From CAZAQK01 sp046344715 (lineage in GTDB: Bacteria > Pseudomonadota > Alphaproteobacteria > Rickettsiales > SXRF01): a stretch of DNA of 64,000 nucleotides. The notes below the pieces were generated by a model. That model was given only the letters and a program-made list of their open reading frames with translations. It was not told the origin of the DNA and did no database searches. Numbering within the stretch: position 1 is the first letter of the stretch; the number at the start of each line of letters is the position of its first letter. Of the stretch, positions 1-9,105 are shown piece by piece. A program made the position numbers and the translations under genes. The stretch covers positions 1-64,000 of the forward strand of contig JBKDKX010000002.1 in assembly GCA_046344715.1 (NCBI GenBank), read 5' to 3'.

Positions 1-285
1 CATAAATTGAGCCGCCGGATTAAAGTCACCATATTTGGTGGCATCCTTCAGGCCGGTATTCGAGCTGCTTCTGTGGTTGCGCGCAAGACTTACCATTGCA
101 ATCATATCACGTACATAACCGGAGGCTGGAAATATATCAAATGCCAGTTTCTTGATACCACATCCGGACGAATAATGTGAAATAGCCGCCTCATCCAGCG
201 CATCTGCCAGTGCATTCAGGCCTGGAGTAATTTCCAGATGAAACTGGTGTATGGAATTTTCAAGCAAGGTTTGCTGGTTAGACAT
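1..285 (-). CDS. Partial unknown protein, N-terminal 95 residues
   Basis: An open frame starts at the ATG at 285 (minus strand) and runs without a stop off the left edge, so only the N-terminal 95 residues are visible (starting MSNQQTLLENSIHQFHLEIT). An AAGAG motif lies about 6 bases before the ATG and supports this start. There is no signal peptide or membrane segment; the visible part is mixed polar and helical, with a GCGIKK stretch near residue 41. I do not recognise the family. It is transcribed away from the AmpG-like gene that follows. Confidence 0.6.
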   Translation of the reverse strand, partial: MSNQQTLLENSIHQFHLEITPGLNALADALDEAAISHYSSGCGIKKLAFDIFPASGYVRDMIAMVSLARNHRSSSNTGLKDATKYGDFNPAAQFM

Positions 286-405
286 ATTTAACTCTTGTTA
301 CAGTTTTTTTGTTATACAGGGTAGTGGGATGCTTGTATCGTATAGCAAATTTTTGCTGTGTTGATAAATGAAAGATTAATGACAATTAATATATGGACGT
401 AATCT

Positions 406-1689
406 GTGCGCATTAACCTGCTGACCCTATATCTGCAACCGCGCGTGCTTGCTGTGTTTTTCCTTGGATTTTCCAGTGGGTTACCACTTGCCCTGACCGC
501 TTCAACCCTTGGTATCTGGCTTACCGAAGCAGGCATAAACAAAGCAACTATTGGGCTTTTTGCGGCGGTTGGTACACCTTATACCCTTAAATTCCTGTGG
601 GCACCGCTGATGGACAGTGTGAATTTTCCCATACTTGGTAAATGGTTGGGGCAGAGGCGTGGCTGGCTGATTGCCACGCAACTAGCCATTGCCGCTGGCT
701 TGCTCATGATGGGGTTGATGAGTCCCGATACTGTAAATCCATGGATAGTCGCATGCTTTGCGCTGTTTGTGGCCACTTGTTCCGCCAGTCAGGATATTGT
801 GATTGATGCCTACCGCGTGGAAATACTGAAGGAAGAAGAGCAGGGGGCAGGGGCTGCCGTTATCGTGCTTGGGTACCGCTTTGGGATGATCGCCGCCACC
901 GCTGGCGCGCTTTATCTGGCGGAGTATTTTGGATGGATGATGGCATACTGGGTAATGGCCGCGCTTATGGGCGTTGGCATCATCACCGCGCTGCTTGCGG
1001 GGGAGCCAGCTAATCATAAACCACCTAAACTGGAAGGGCGTAGTTTTAATGTGTGGATAAAAGAAGCCGTCATAGCCCCGTTCGCTGATTTCATGACGCG
1101 CCGTGGTTGGCTTGCCATATTGTTATTCATCGTACTCTACAAGTTTGCCGATGCCTTCATGGGCGTAATGACCAGTCCGTTTTATATAGAGATTGGTTTT
1201 TCCAAAGAAGACATCGCAAAAGTGGTGAAGCTATACGGCCTTGTCGCAACCATCGCCGGTGGATTCGTGGGCGGAGCTATTGTGTATCGGTTAGGAATGC
1301 TTAAAAGCCTATGGCTGTGCGGAATTTTTCAGGCACTTACCAATCTTGTATTCGTATTGCTCGCAAAAAATGGCGCAGATATTCAGTTGCTCACACTTTG
1401 CATCACCCTGGAAAATGCTGCGGGTGGTATGGGCACGGCCGTGTTCGTCGCGTTCATGAGCAGTCTATGCAATTTGCGTTTCACCGCTACACAATATGCA
1501 CTGATGTCATCGCTCGCTGCCTTTGGCCGCACATGGCTTTCCACGCCTGCCGGTTCTGTGGCTGAGCATATCGGCTGGGAAGCTTTCTTTATATGCTCCA
1601 CATTACTGGCAATTCCTGGGCTTGCGCTGCTATGGTGGCTACCGAAAGGCATGAAGGATGATGCAATCAGTGGTGAAACGAAATCATAA
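406..1689 (+). CDS. ampG: AmpG-family MFS permease (muropeptide transporter-like)
   Basis: A 427-residue, highly hydrophobic protein with about 12 membrane segments. The N-terminal pattern (FFLGFSSGLPLALTASTLG, then FLWAPLMDS and SQDIVIDAYR) is typical of the AmpG family, which imports anhydro-muropeptides released by cell-wall turnover into the cytoplasm for recycling. The start is a GTG at 406: the in-frame ATG at 379 runs straight into a TAA, so it cannot be used. The ribosome site is weak (GGA). E. coli AmpG is somewhat longer at its C-terminus. No cell-wall recycling enzyme is adjacent, so the substrate is inferred from family only. Confidence 0.85.
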   Translation: MRINLLTLYLQPRVLAVFFLGFSSGLPLALTASTLGIWLTEAGINKATIGLFAAVGTPYTLKFLWAPLMDSVNFPILGKWLGQRRGWLIATQLAIAAGLLMMGLMSPDTVNPWIVACFALFVATCSASQDIVIDAYRVEILKEEEQGAGAAVIVLGYRFGMIAATAGALYLAEYFGWMMAYWVMAALMGVGIITALLAGEPANHKPPKLEGRSFNVWIKEAVIAPFADFMTRRGWLAILLFIVLYKFADAFMGVMTSPFYIEIGFSKEDIAKVVKLYGLVATIAGGFVGGAIVYRLGMLKSLWLCGIFQALTNLVFVLLAKNGADIQLLTLCITLENAAGGMGTAVFVAFMSSLCNLRFTATQYALMSSLAAFGRTWLSTPAGSVAEHIGWEAFFICSTLLAIPGLALLWWLPKGMKDDAISGETKS

Positions 1690-1886
1690 TATCCCGCCCC
1701 TCATCATAGATGATTTTCCGGCTCGCGCTGAACTCGCGCCGAATAGGAAAGATTGAAAAAAATAAATAAGAACAATATATTAAAGATATATAGCAGTTTG
1801 TCGCGCTAATTCGCTTAACAATGTGGCACCTATTTGATAAAATCCTTAGACTTATTAATCTTTTTTACATCAAACAGGCCTAATTT

Positions 1887-2513
1887 ATGACTGATTCAAC
1901 ATCCCCCTATGTAGGTGGATATTATGTGCGTAATCTCCGTGGATTGGTTGAACAATACCTGAGAGACGACGTTGCAAGCGCCATTGGTGGCCAAACAAAC
2001 AAAGATATTGCTGCCATTGTCAGTGAGCGCTCAGCGCATGCAACAGAGCATCAAAACACGGGGCGTTGGCAATTACCTGAGGCCGAGGGCAATGTCGATT
2101 TAATAGGAGTGCATTCTCATAATCCAGAACGATTTGCTTTTTTACAGGATAATTTTGCCAAGATGGGGTTTCGTGTGTTTTTTCCTCAAGCATCAAGCGA
2201 TCAATTAACGGATGCTCTCCCGGAATTTATTGAACAATCTTCGAGCGGTCAATCGCGCGTTAATGCGCAGAAAATTCCGAATGGGCAGACGGATTTTCGC
2301 TTTTTCTTACAAGTGGCACCGGATAGGCTTGCGGATGTAACCAAAGCTTTGCTCACAGCATCAGTATTTCAGGCTAAAACTCAGGTAGAACGTGCAGCTT
2401 ATCAACTACAGGGCACAGATGTTAAAGCACTACTAGGCGGAGGTAGCGCTGCGAACGTAGCCTTACGTGAACTTCAAATGAAACTGCCGGATGTGAGTAG
2501 ATTAACGCCATAA
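1887..2513 (+). CDS. Hypothetical protein, 208 residues
   Basis: A complete frame from ATG 1887 with a short AGG element about 7 bases upstream. The product is soluble and has no signal peptide, membrane helix or motif that I recognise. The middle (residues about 70-130) alternates hydrophobic and polar residues (VDLIGVHSHNPERFAFLQDNF, GFRVFFPQA) like an alpha/beta fold, and the C-terminus is helical. A possible promoter with TTGATA near 1835 lies upstream. It stands alone between ampG and the convergent hemF, with 14 bases before the hemF stop. The function is unknown; the frame is clearly coding because there is no competing open frame. Confidence 0.7.
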   Translation: MTDSTSPYVGGYYVRNLRGLVEQYLRDDVASAIGGQTNKDIAAIVSERSAHATEHQNTGRWQLPEAEGNVDLIGVHSHNPERFAFLQDNFAKMGFRVFFPQASSDQLTDALPEFIEQSSSGQSRVNAQKIPNGQTDFRFFLQVAPDRLADVTKALLTASVFQAKTQVERAAYQLQGTDVKALLGGGSAANVALRELQMKLPDVSRLTP

Positions 2514-2527
2514 GTTTGGTCTTTGTT

Positions 2528-3409
2528 TTACGGCCACTTCACTTCCGGTGGCATTGACATCAGAATAGCCTCTGTATTTCCATTCGTCATCAAACCGAAG
2601 CGCGTGCCGCGATCATAAAGCAGGTTGAACTCTACGTAGCGACCACGCTTCTTAAGCTGCCATTCACGCTGCTCCGGTGTCCAAGGTTCAAACATGTGAC
2701 GGCGCACTAATTGCGGATAAATATCAGCAAAGCATTTGCCTACTGCTTGCGTGAATGCAAAGTCATTGTCCCAATTTCCGGTATTTACATAGTCATAGAA
2801 TATACCGCCAATGCCACGCGGTTCATTCCGGTGTTTCAAGAAGAAATACTCATCACACCATTTTTTGAATTTTGGATAATATTCTGGATCAAACTGGTCG
2901 CATGTTGTTTTGAATGCGTCATGAAAGTCCTGTGTATCCTTTTCTACCGGAACCATCGGGGTCAAATCGGCACCGCCCCCAAACCATTGCCGTGCACCTT
3001 CGCCAACCACAATCATACGCGTATTCATATGCACCGCAGGCACCAGCGGTGAACACATATGAGCAACCAAAGAAATGCCGGATGCCCAGAAACGCGGATC
3101 GGCATCTGCGCCCGGAATTTCTTTTCGCATCACATCAGAAAATTCACCATGTACGGTGGAAATATTCACACCCACTTTTTCAAATACACGACCTTTCATG
3201 ACCGACATTTCACCGCCACCGCCATCTGGCCTATCCCATGGCGTGCGAATAAATTTACCCGCAGGGGCAGCGCCACCTAATTCAGTTTCGAGTTTCTCAA
3301 ACTCGGCACAAATCTGATTCCTAAGCTCACGGAACCATGCTGAGGCCATTTGTTTTTGTTCAGAGAGAGATTGAACAGATTGTTCTTTTTTCATAGGAGC
3401 TACTGACAT
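2528..3409 (-). CDS. hemF: Oxygen-dependent coproporphyrinogen III oxidase
   Basis: The 293-residue protein matches HemF throughout and is close to the E. coli length of 299. HemF carries out the O2-dependent oxidative decarboxylation of coproporphyrinogen III to protoporphyrinogen IX in cytosolic heme synthesis. Recognisable blocks are TPWDRPDGGGGEMSVMKG (about residue 57), HMNTRMIVVG, RQWFGGGADLTP, EPRGIGGIFYD, and the C-terminal RGRYVEFNLLYDRGTRFGL with NTEAILMSMPP. It lies 4 bases downstream of trmL on the same strand and is probably co-transcribed with it. Presence of HemF indicates aerobic growth, consistent with the bc1 complex nearby. Confidence 0.97.
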   Translation of the reverse strand: MSVAPMKKEQSVQSLSEQKQMASAWFRELRNQICAEFEKLETELGGAAPAGKFIRTPWDRPDGGGGEMSVMKGRVFEKVGVNISTVHGEFSDVMRKEIPGADADPRFWASGISLVAHMCSPLVPAVHMNTRMIVVGEGARQWFGGGADLTPMVPVEKDTQDFHDAFKTTCDQFDPEYYPKFKKWCDEYFFLKHRNEPRGIGGIFYDYVNTGNWDNDFAFTQAVGKCFADIYPQLVRRHMFEPWTPEQREWQLKKRGRYVEFNLLYDRGTRFGLMTNGNTEAILMSMPPEVKWP

Positions 3410-3413
3410 AATA

Positions 3414-3872
3414 CTACCCGATTGTTCGTGTTTGCCTTATTGCTTCACCCAGTACCATGCTTGCTGCCAGTGTTACATTAAGTGAGCGCACACCACTTTG
3501 CATAGGAATAGTAAGTGCCGCATCAACATATGTATTCACATAGTCCGGCACACCAGCAGATTCACGCCCTAATAACAACATATCATTACCTTGATAACCA
3601 TATTCAGTGTAGGGAGTGCTTGCATGTGCACTCAGTAATAGCAAGCGTGAATGCGGTAGGTTTTGACGGAAATCAAGAAATACCTGCCATGAGGTGTGGC
3701 GGGTAATTTTGGCGTGATCATAATAATCCATGCTGGTACGCCGAATCTTTTTATCATCAAACGGAAAACCGCACGGTTCAATGATATGCAAAGGCACACC
3801 CATGCAGGCGGCAAGGCGGATCATGCTACCGGTGTTTTGGGCGATGTCAGGCTGGAACAAAACTAATATCAT
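3414..3872 (-). CDS. trmL: tRNA (cytidine/uridine(34)-2'-O)-methyltransferase
   Basis: A 152-residue single-domain SPOUT methyltransferase, close to the length of E. coli TrmL (157). TrmL uses SAM to methylate the 2'-OH of the wobble base of tRNA-Leu. Diagnostic stretches are the N-terminal VLFQPDIAQNTGSMIRLAA, FPFDDKKIRRTSMDY, the knot motif LLLGRESAGVPDYV and the C-terminal LNVTLAASMVLGEA, which form the SAM-binding trefoil knot. It is the first gene of a two-gene run with hemF on the minus strand. Confidence 0.93.
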   Translation of the reverse strand: MILVLFQPDIAQNTGSMIRLAACMGVPLHIIEPCGFPFDDKKIRRTSMDYYDHAKITRHTSWQVFLDFRQNLPHSRLLLLSAHASTPYTEYGYQGNDMLLLGRESAGVPDYVNTYVDAALTIPMQSGVRSLNVTLAASMVLGEAIRQTRTIG

Positions 3873-3957
3873 TATATATCAATAGATTGTTTCTTCATAA
3901 AAACTTCACAAAAATATGGTTTAAGTCTACAGCTAAATTTGGCAGAATCAAACTCAT

Positions 3958-4173
3958 ATGCCCATGGATCCACGTTTCAATGCTTTTTACATGCTTACCG
4001 GCGTCACCTTCCTGAGTTTTGCCTCGGGGTTTGGCGTGTGCCTGTTTAATCTTGATACCATTGACCAGTGCGTTGACGTTGCCAATAACTGGGTAGATGT
4101 GTTTCTTGACATCGGTAATCATATTATTATCTGGGCGATCACGCTTGTTAAAACTATCCTTGGATTTGGTTAG
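3958..4173 (+). CDS. Small membrane protein, 71 residues
   Basis: A short frame between the divergent trmL gene and petA. The product has two likely membrane helices (about residues 10-30 and 47-68) joined by a short segment with two cysteines (C28 and C38) and acidic residues. The ATG at 3958 has no clear ribosome-binding site, and a second ATG lies two codons later. I do not recognise it. Its two-helix hydrophobic character and clean frame support a real gene, but length and start evidence are weak. Because it precedes petABC on the same strand it could relate to the bc1 complex, which is only a guess. Confidence 0.45.
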   Translation: MPMDPRFNAFYMLTGVTFLSFASGFGVCLFNLDTIDQCVDVANNWVDVFLDIGNHIIIWAITLVKTILGFG

Positions 4174-4234
4174 ACGATATTTATTTTGCGTTTTTTCTTT
4201 CTTTAGGTTGAAACTTAATCAGGTTTTGTTATAG

Positions 4235-4268
4235 AAACTCAACAACATCCAACTTGTTGAGTTTTTTC
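4235..4268 (+). terminator. Hairpin plus T-run abutting the petA start codon
   Basis: The arms AAACTCAACAA (4235-4245) and TTGTTGAGTTT (4254-4264) are perfectly complementary over 11 bp around an 8-base loop and are followed by TTTTC directly before the petA ATG at 4269. The form is that of an intrinsic terminator, but its position just before a start codon, where a ribosome site would be expected, also fits an attenuator or a structure that hides the translation start. Confidence 0.6.
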
Positions 4269-4826
4269 ATGTCGTCATCTCATTCTTCCAATTCGGCACT
4301 GTCTACACAGACAACACGCCGTGATTTCATGGTACTAACCGCAGGCGCTCTGGGCGCTGTAGGTGCTGGAGCCGCGCTTTGGCCCTTCGTCGACAGTATG
4401 AATCCTGCAGCTGACGTATTAGCACTGTCTTCCATCGAAGTAGACCTTTCACCTATCCAGCCAGGCCAGACTATTAAAGTAAAATGGCGCGGTGTGCCGG
4501 TATTTATCCGTCACCGCACAGCGGCGGATATTGACGAATCGCGTAAGGTAAATCTTGCGGATTTAAAGGATCCACAGGCGGATGATGCTCGCGTACAAAA
4601 AGGCAAGGAACAATGGCTCATTATGGTTGGCGTGTGCACGCATCTGGGATGCATTCCGCTTGCCGGAGCCGGTGAATTCGGCGGGCCTGGCGGTGGCGGC
4701 TGGTTCTGCCCGTGCCATGGTTCGCATTACGACACGGCAGGCCGCATCCGCAAAGGCCCCGCACCGAAGAATCTCACCATTCCACAATATACCTTCCTAA
4801 GCGATAACCGCATCAAGATCGGATAA
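4269..4826 (+). CDS. petA: Ubiquinol-cytochrome c reductase, Rieske iron-sulfur subunit
   Basis: A Rieske protein of about 185 residues. It carries the high-potential 2Fe-2S cluster of the cytochrome bc1 complex, passing electrons from quinol at the Qo site to cytochrome c1. Both cluster-binding boxes are present, CTHLGC and CPCHGSHYD, as is the conserved GPAP loop near the C-terminus. The N-terminus has a twin-arginine motif (TTRRDFM) before a hydrophobic anchor, as in other bacterial Rieske proteins. I prefer ATG 4269 over the upstream in-frame TTG at 4254, which lies inside a hairpin. No ribosome site is visible before either start. First gene of petABC. Confidence 0.95.
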   Translation: MSSSHSSNSALSTQTTRRDFMVLTAGALGAVGAGAALWPFVDSMNPAADVLALSSIEVDLSPIQPGQTIKVKWRGVPVFIRHRTAADIDESRKVNLADLKDPQADDARVQKGKEQWLIMVGVCTHLGCIPLAGAGEFGGPGGGGWFCPCHGSHYDTAGRIRKGPAPKNLTIPQYTFLSDNRIKIG

Positions 4827-4830
4827 TTCC

Positions 4831-6099
4831 ATGGCTCATGCACCTAAACCTCAAGCCCCCGGGCTCATTGGCTGGATTGAATATCGCCTGCCTGTGTTCT
4901 CATTCATCGATAACAGTCTCGGCAGCAAATATCCTGCGCCGCGTAACCTAAATTACTGGTGGAATTTTGGCTCCATGGCCGGTGTATGCCTTGTGATCCA
5001 GATTCTGACTGGCTTGTTTTTATCTATGCATTACGCCGCTAATACTGGCCTTGCGTTTGACAGCGTTGAGCACATCATGCGCAACGTAAATTATGGCTGG
5101 CTTCTGCGCTATACACATGCTGTGGGTGCCTCCATGTTCTTCGTGGTGGTGTATATCCATATCTGTCGTGGCCTATATTACGGCTCATATAAGGCTCCGC
5201 GTGAAATTCTTTGGTGGCTTGGCATAGTGATTTTCCTGCTCATGATGGCGACTGCGTTTATGGGCTACGTACTTCCTTGGGGGCAGATGAGCTTCTGGGG
5301 CGCCACCGTAATCACCAGCCTGTTTTCTGCCATACCAGGTGTGGGTGAATCTATCGTGCATTTGCTGTGGGGTGGTTTTTCCGTTGAGAATCCGACACTC
5401 AACCGTTTTTACACGTTGCACTTCCTGCTGCCGTTCGTGATTGTGGGTGTTGTTGTGCTGCATATCTGGGCATTGCACATGCATGGCTCAAACAACCCGA
5501 TTGGTATTGATGTCAAAACCCCGCAGGATACCATTCCGTTTCATCCATACTACACGGTGAAAGATGCCTTCACGTTTGGCTTGTTTTTCATGCTGTTTGC
5601 ATGGTTTGTGTTTTTCCAGCCTAACGCGCTTGGTCATCCGGATAATTACATTGAGGCCAACCCGCTGGTAACGCCTGCACACATCGTGCCTGAGTGGTAT
5701 TTCTTGCCATTTTATGCTATTTTGCGCGCAGTGCCGGATATTGGCATTCCATTCACGAGCATCGTATTCATTGAGTCAAAACTCGCAGGTGTGCTCGCCA
5801 TGTTTGGTTCGATTCTGATTTTGTTTGCGCTGCCGTGGATTGACCGCTGCAAAGTGCGTAGCGGTAATTTCCGTCCGTATTTCAAACCGCTGTTCTGGAT
5901 GTTTGTGGTGAATGCCATTGTGCTTGGGTATCTCGGCGCAATGCCGGCAGAAGGGGTTTACATTATTATAGGGCGCATTTGTACGGCTATATATTTCGGC
6001 TATTTCGCAGCTCTTTATTTCATGAGTAAAAATGAAAAAACCCTGCCATTGCCTGAAAGTATCAGCAAGGCAGTTCTTTCTGCGCCAACGCACCACTAA
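4831..6099 (+). CDS. petB: Cytochrome b subunit of the bc1 complex
   Basis: A 422-residue integral membrane protein with about eight helices, the full bacterial cytochrome b length. It binds the low- and high-potential b hemes and forms both quinone sites of complex III. Heme-ligand histidines sit in RYTHAVGASMFFVVVYIH and in FYTLHFLLPFVIVGVVVLH, and the Qo-site motif PEWY is present (PEWYFLPFYAILRAVP). It starts 4 bases after petA and is followed by petC, the canonical alphaproteobacterial order. Confidence 0.97.
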   Translation: MAHAPKPQAPGLIGWIEYRLPVFSFIDNSLGSKYPAPRNLNYWWNFGSMAGVCLVIQILTGLFLSMHYAANTGLAFDSVEHIMRNVNYGWLLRYTHAVGASMFFVVVYIHICRGLYYGSYKAPREILWWLGIVIFLLMMATAFMGYVLPWGQMSFWGATVITSLFSAIPGVGESIVHLLWGGFSVENPTLNRFYTLHFLLPFVIVGVVVLHIWALHMHGSNNPIGIDVKTPQDTIPFHPYYTVKDAFTFGLFFMLFAWFVFFQPNALGHPDNYIEANPLVTPAHIVPEWYFLPFYAILRAVPDIGIPFTSIVFIESKLAGVLAMFGSILILFALPWIDRCKVRSGNFRPYFKPLFWMFVVNAIVLGYLGAMPAEGVYIIIGRICTAIYFGYFAALYFMSKNEKTLPLPESISKAVLSAPTHH

Positions 6100-6112
6100 A
6101 GACGAGGGATCT

Positions 6113-6877
6113 ATGAAAAAAATACCATTACTACTCTCTGTCGCAGCGGTGATTGGAAGCGCAGGCGTCTCTATTGCAGCCGGTGACCAGAAGAAGCCGC
6201 TTCAGCAACACTGGTCTTTTGATGGTGTGTTTGGCAAGGTGGATAAGCAATCTGCACAGCGTGGCCTTCAGGCATATAAAGAAGTCTGCTCGGCCTGCCA
6301 CGGCATTTCACGCGTTGCGTTTCGCACGCTTTCCGATATCGGCTTTTCCGATGCTGAAATTAAAGCTCTGGCTGCCAGCTATACCATAAAAGATGGCCCG
6401 GGTGATGATGGTGAAATGTTTGAGCGTGCCGGCAAGCCTTCTGATTATTTCCCGTCGCCGTATGCAAACGAAAATGCTGCCCGTGCGGCACAGAACGGTG
6501 CATATCCGCCGGATTTAAGTCTGATTGTAAAAGCACGCCCAGATGGTGCTAATTATTTGTATTCATTGCTGATAGGTTATGGCCAGACAGCACCTGAGCA
6601 TCACCCTGTGCCAGAAGGTATGCACTATAATCCTTACTTCCCAGGCGGAAATATTGCTATGCCTGCGCCAATGTCTGACGATCAGGTGAGTTTTGAAGAT
6701 GGTACGCAAGCCTCTGTTGATCAGATGGCGCGTGATGTGACGAATTTCCTGCAGTGGGCTGCAGAACCTGAAATGGAAACCCGTAAGCAGATGGGCATAA
6801 AAGTGCTTATCTATCTCGCCATCATGACCATCTTCTTGTATATTGCGAAGCGCAGTATATGGAGAAGGATCCACTGA
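6113..6877 (+). CDS. petC: Cytochrome c1
   Basis: The 254-residue c1 subunit of complex III accepts electrons from the Rieske centre and passes them to a soluble or membrane cytochrome c. An N-terminal signal peptide (MKKIPLLLSVAAVIGSAGVS) is followed by the heme c motif CSACH with its VAF context, and a C-terminal anchor helix (about residues 228-247) ends in a basic tail. The start at ATG 6113 is chosen because it has a good AGGGA ribosome site and gives the signal peptide; a longer frame from 6032 overlaps petB and would bury it. The sixth-ligand methionine is probably in the NIAMPAPM segment. Confidence 0.95.
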   Translation: MKKIPLLLSVAAVIGSAGVSIAAGDQKKPLQQHWSFDGVFGKVDKQSAQRGLQAYKEVCSACHGISRVAFRTLSDIGFSDAEIKALAASYTIKDGPGDDGEMFERAGKPSDYFPSPYANENAARAAQNGAYPPDLSLIVKARPDGANYLYSLLIGYGQTAPEHHPVPEGMHYNPYFPGGNIAMPAPMSDDQVSFEDGTQASVDQMARDVTNFLQWAAEPEMETRKQMGIKVLIYLAIMTIFLYIAKRSIWRRIH

Positions 6878-6881
6878 GAGC

Positions 6882-9104
6882 GTGACGGCACCATCAGCAT
6901 TATATGTTAACGCTAGGCCGGTTCTGCTACTTGCTATTTTAGCAAGCGTGGCATCTGTGGCGCGTGCTGAAAGTTTGCAATTTAAGGTAGAGCCTGGGCA
7001 GGGATTTCAGAAATCGCGCGTGCAGGTTGACCCGGGCATAAAGCCGGAAGAGCCGCTATTGCTTGAGGCCACACAGATTGATTATGACCACGAAACCAGT
7101 ACCGTGGTTGCCTCCGGCAAGGTGGAGGTTATGCAGGGCGATGCCGTATTGCTTGCCGACCAGCTGATCTATGAGCAGGCCATCAACCGCGTTACGGCAA
7201 AAGGCAATGTAAGTATGCTTGAGGCCTCCGGCAATGTCTATTTTGCTGATGCGGTAGAACTTAATAATGACATGAAAACCGGTGTGATTGGGCAGTTCAA
7301 AGCGCGTCTTGCCGATAACTCGCTCTTTGTAGCCAATCGCGCCAAACGCATCGATGAAAGCACGATTGATCTTACCAAGGCTGTCTATTCACCATGCAAA
7401 ATATGTACGGATGGGAAATCCAATCACAGCCCTACATGGCAAATGGCGGCAGATAAGATACGTATTAATGATAATGAACAGCAGGTAACCTACAAAAATG
7501 CCTATTTTGAAACCTATGGTGTTCCTGTTTTTTACACGCCGTATTTTTCACATCCTACACCCAACGCTGATAATCAGAGCGGGATTTTAATCCCTGAATA
7601 CGAGCATTCCACTAATCTTGGCTCAGTCGTTAAAGTGCCTGTATATATCGCACTGGCACCTGATAGGGATATGACGATAACGCCAATTTATACCACCCTC
7701 GAAGGGTTGGTGATGGCAGGGGAGTACCGCCAGAAGCTGGATTATGGGCAATATCGTGTAAACGGCAGTATCACCAATCCATCGGATCGTGATGCGCTTG
7801 GGCTTCGCACTACGGGAAAAACCATTCGTGGCAATATTGATGCCACGGGTCACTTTGATCTCAGTGAACAATATGAATGGGGTTTTGATATTCACCGCGC
7901 AACCGACGACACCTACCTGCGTCGCTATAATTTCAGCAGCGAAACACTGTTAACGTCGAATGTGTATGCAGAGGGTTACAACTTAGCCGGAGATAATGAT
8001 CGCAGTTATGGATCCGTTCGTGCGCTGGCGTTTCAGGGGCTCACCGCCGATTCTAATTCCAAAACCACGCCAACTGTGATGCCGTTGGCAAACTTCACGT
8101 ATCAAAGCGATCCGATGGTGCATAATTCCAGAGTGTCCTTTGATGCTAATACGATGGTGCTCTATCGCGATACTGGTGCAAAAAGCCGCCGCGCTTCGGC
8201 CACTATGGGTTGGAAACTCCCTTATATAACTGATGACGGTCAGGTGATTGAGTTTATTTCCAGCGTGCGCGGAGATGTCTATTCTGTTGAGGATTTATTA
8301 TTATCAAGCGGCGAACGTTTTGAGGGCACAACCGGAAGGCTTGTGCCGGAAGCAACCGCCCTTTGGCGATATCCTTTTATCAATCAGGGTGAAACCACGA
8401 GCCTTTTATTCGAGCCTGTAGTAAGTGCAACGGTAAGTCCTATCGGTGGTAATTCGGAAGAAATTCCGAATGAAGATAGCCTGGTTCCGGAATTTACCGA
8501 TACCAACCTGTTTTCGCCTAATCGGTTTGCTGGCTATGACCGTATTGAATCGGGGCCAAGGGTAAGTTATGGCCTGCGTGGGCAGGCACAATTTCTGTCT
8601 GACAAATATATAGACTGGCTGTTTGGCCAGCATTATCGCATGGAACGCGACCGCGCATTCCCTTTTTCCAATGAATTGGGGAGCCATTTTTCTGATTATG
8701 TTGGTAAAATTGGCATTGCGGCATATCCTTTTAATCTGGCCTACCGTTTCAGGTTGGACAAAGATGAGTTAAACCCTAAGCGCAGTGAAATAGACGCAGG
8801 ATTTAACTATTATCCCGTAGCATTTACTATTGCCTACCTTTCTTTGCAGAATGATCCTGTGCTTGCTACCAAAGAACAGCTGGCTGGCAGTACAACCATC
8901 AACCTGACCAAAGAATGGGCATGGAACACCACAACCAATCACGATTTGCAAACAGACGAATTTGTTTCCATGAACACTGGTTTGACATATATAGACGAGT
9001 GTACGATGGTAAGCGGTATTGTTGGCAAGGATTTTACCCGTGATCGTGATATTGAACCAAGTACTACATTTTTATTCCGTATAGCATTTAAAAACCTGAA
9101 CTAG
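6882..9104 (+). CDS. lptD: LPS-assembly outer-membrane protein LptD
   Basis: An LptD/OstA protein of about 740 residues. It is the outer-membrane barrel that inserts lipopolysaccharide into the outer leaflet. After a signal peptide (cleaved near VARA-ES), residues about 45-160 form the OstA/LptA-like jellyroll (repeated ASGKVEV, AKGNVSM and ASGNVYF strands), followed by the long beta-barrel domain ending in an aromatic-rich strand (TTFLFRIAFKNLN). The cysteines in SPCKICTD and the late YIDECTMV are candidates for the disulfides LptD needs. I favour GTG 6882: GGAGAAGG lies upstream and it begins 4 bases after petC. It forms one run with surA, which folds barrels such as LptD. Confidence 0.92.
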   Translation: MTAPSALYVNARPVLLLAILASVASVARAESLQFKVEPGQGFQKSRVQVDPGIKPEEPLLLEATQIDYDHETSTVVASGKVEVMQGDAVLLADQLIYEQAINRVTAKGNVSMLEASGNVYFADAVELNNDMKTGVIGQFKARLADNSLFVANRAKRIDESTIDLTKAVYSPCKICTDGKSNHSPTWQMAADKIRINDNEQQVTYKNAYFETYGVPVFYTPYFSHPTPNADNQSGILIPEYEHSTNLGSVVKVPVYIALAPDRDMTITPIYTTLEGLVMAGEYRQKLDYGQYRVNGSITNPSDRDALGLRTTGKTIRGNIDATGHFDLSEQYEWGFDIHRATDDTYLRRYNFSSETLLTSNVYAEGYNLAGDNDRSYGSVRALAFQGLTADSNSKTTPTVMPLANFTYQSDPMVHNSRVSFDANTMVLYRDTGAKSRRASATMGWKLPYITDDGQVIEFISSVRGDVYSVEDLLLSSGERFEGTTGRLVPEATALWRYPFINQGETTSLLFEPVVSATVSPIGGNSEEIPNEDSLVPEFTDTNLFSPNRFAGYDRIESGPRVSYGLRGQAQFLSDKYIDWLFGQHYRMERDRAFPFSNELGSHFSDYVGKIGIAAYPFNLAYRFRLDKDELNPKRSEIDAGFNYYPVAFTIAYLSLQNDPVLATKEQLAGSTTINLTKEWAWNTTTNHDLQTDEFVSMNTGLTYIDECTMVSGIVGKDFTRDRDIEPSTTFLFRIAFKNLN

Positions 9105-9105
9105 T

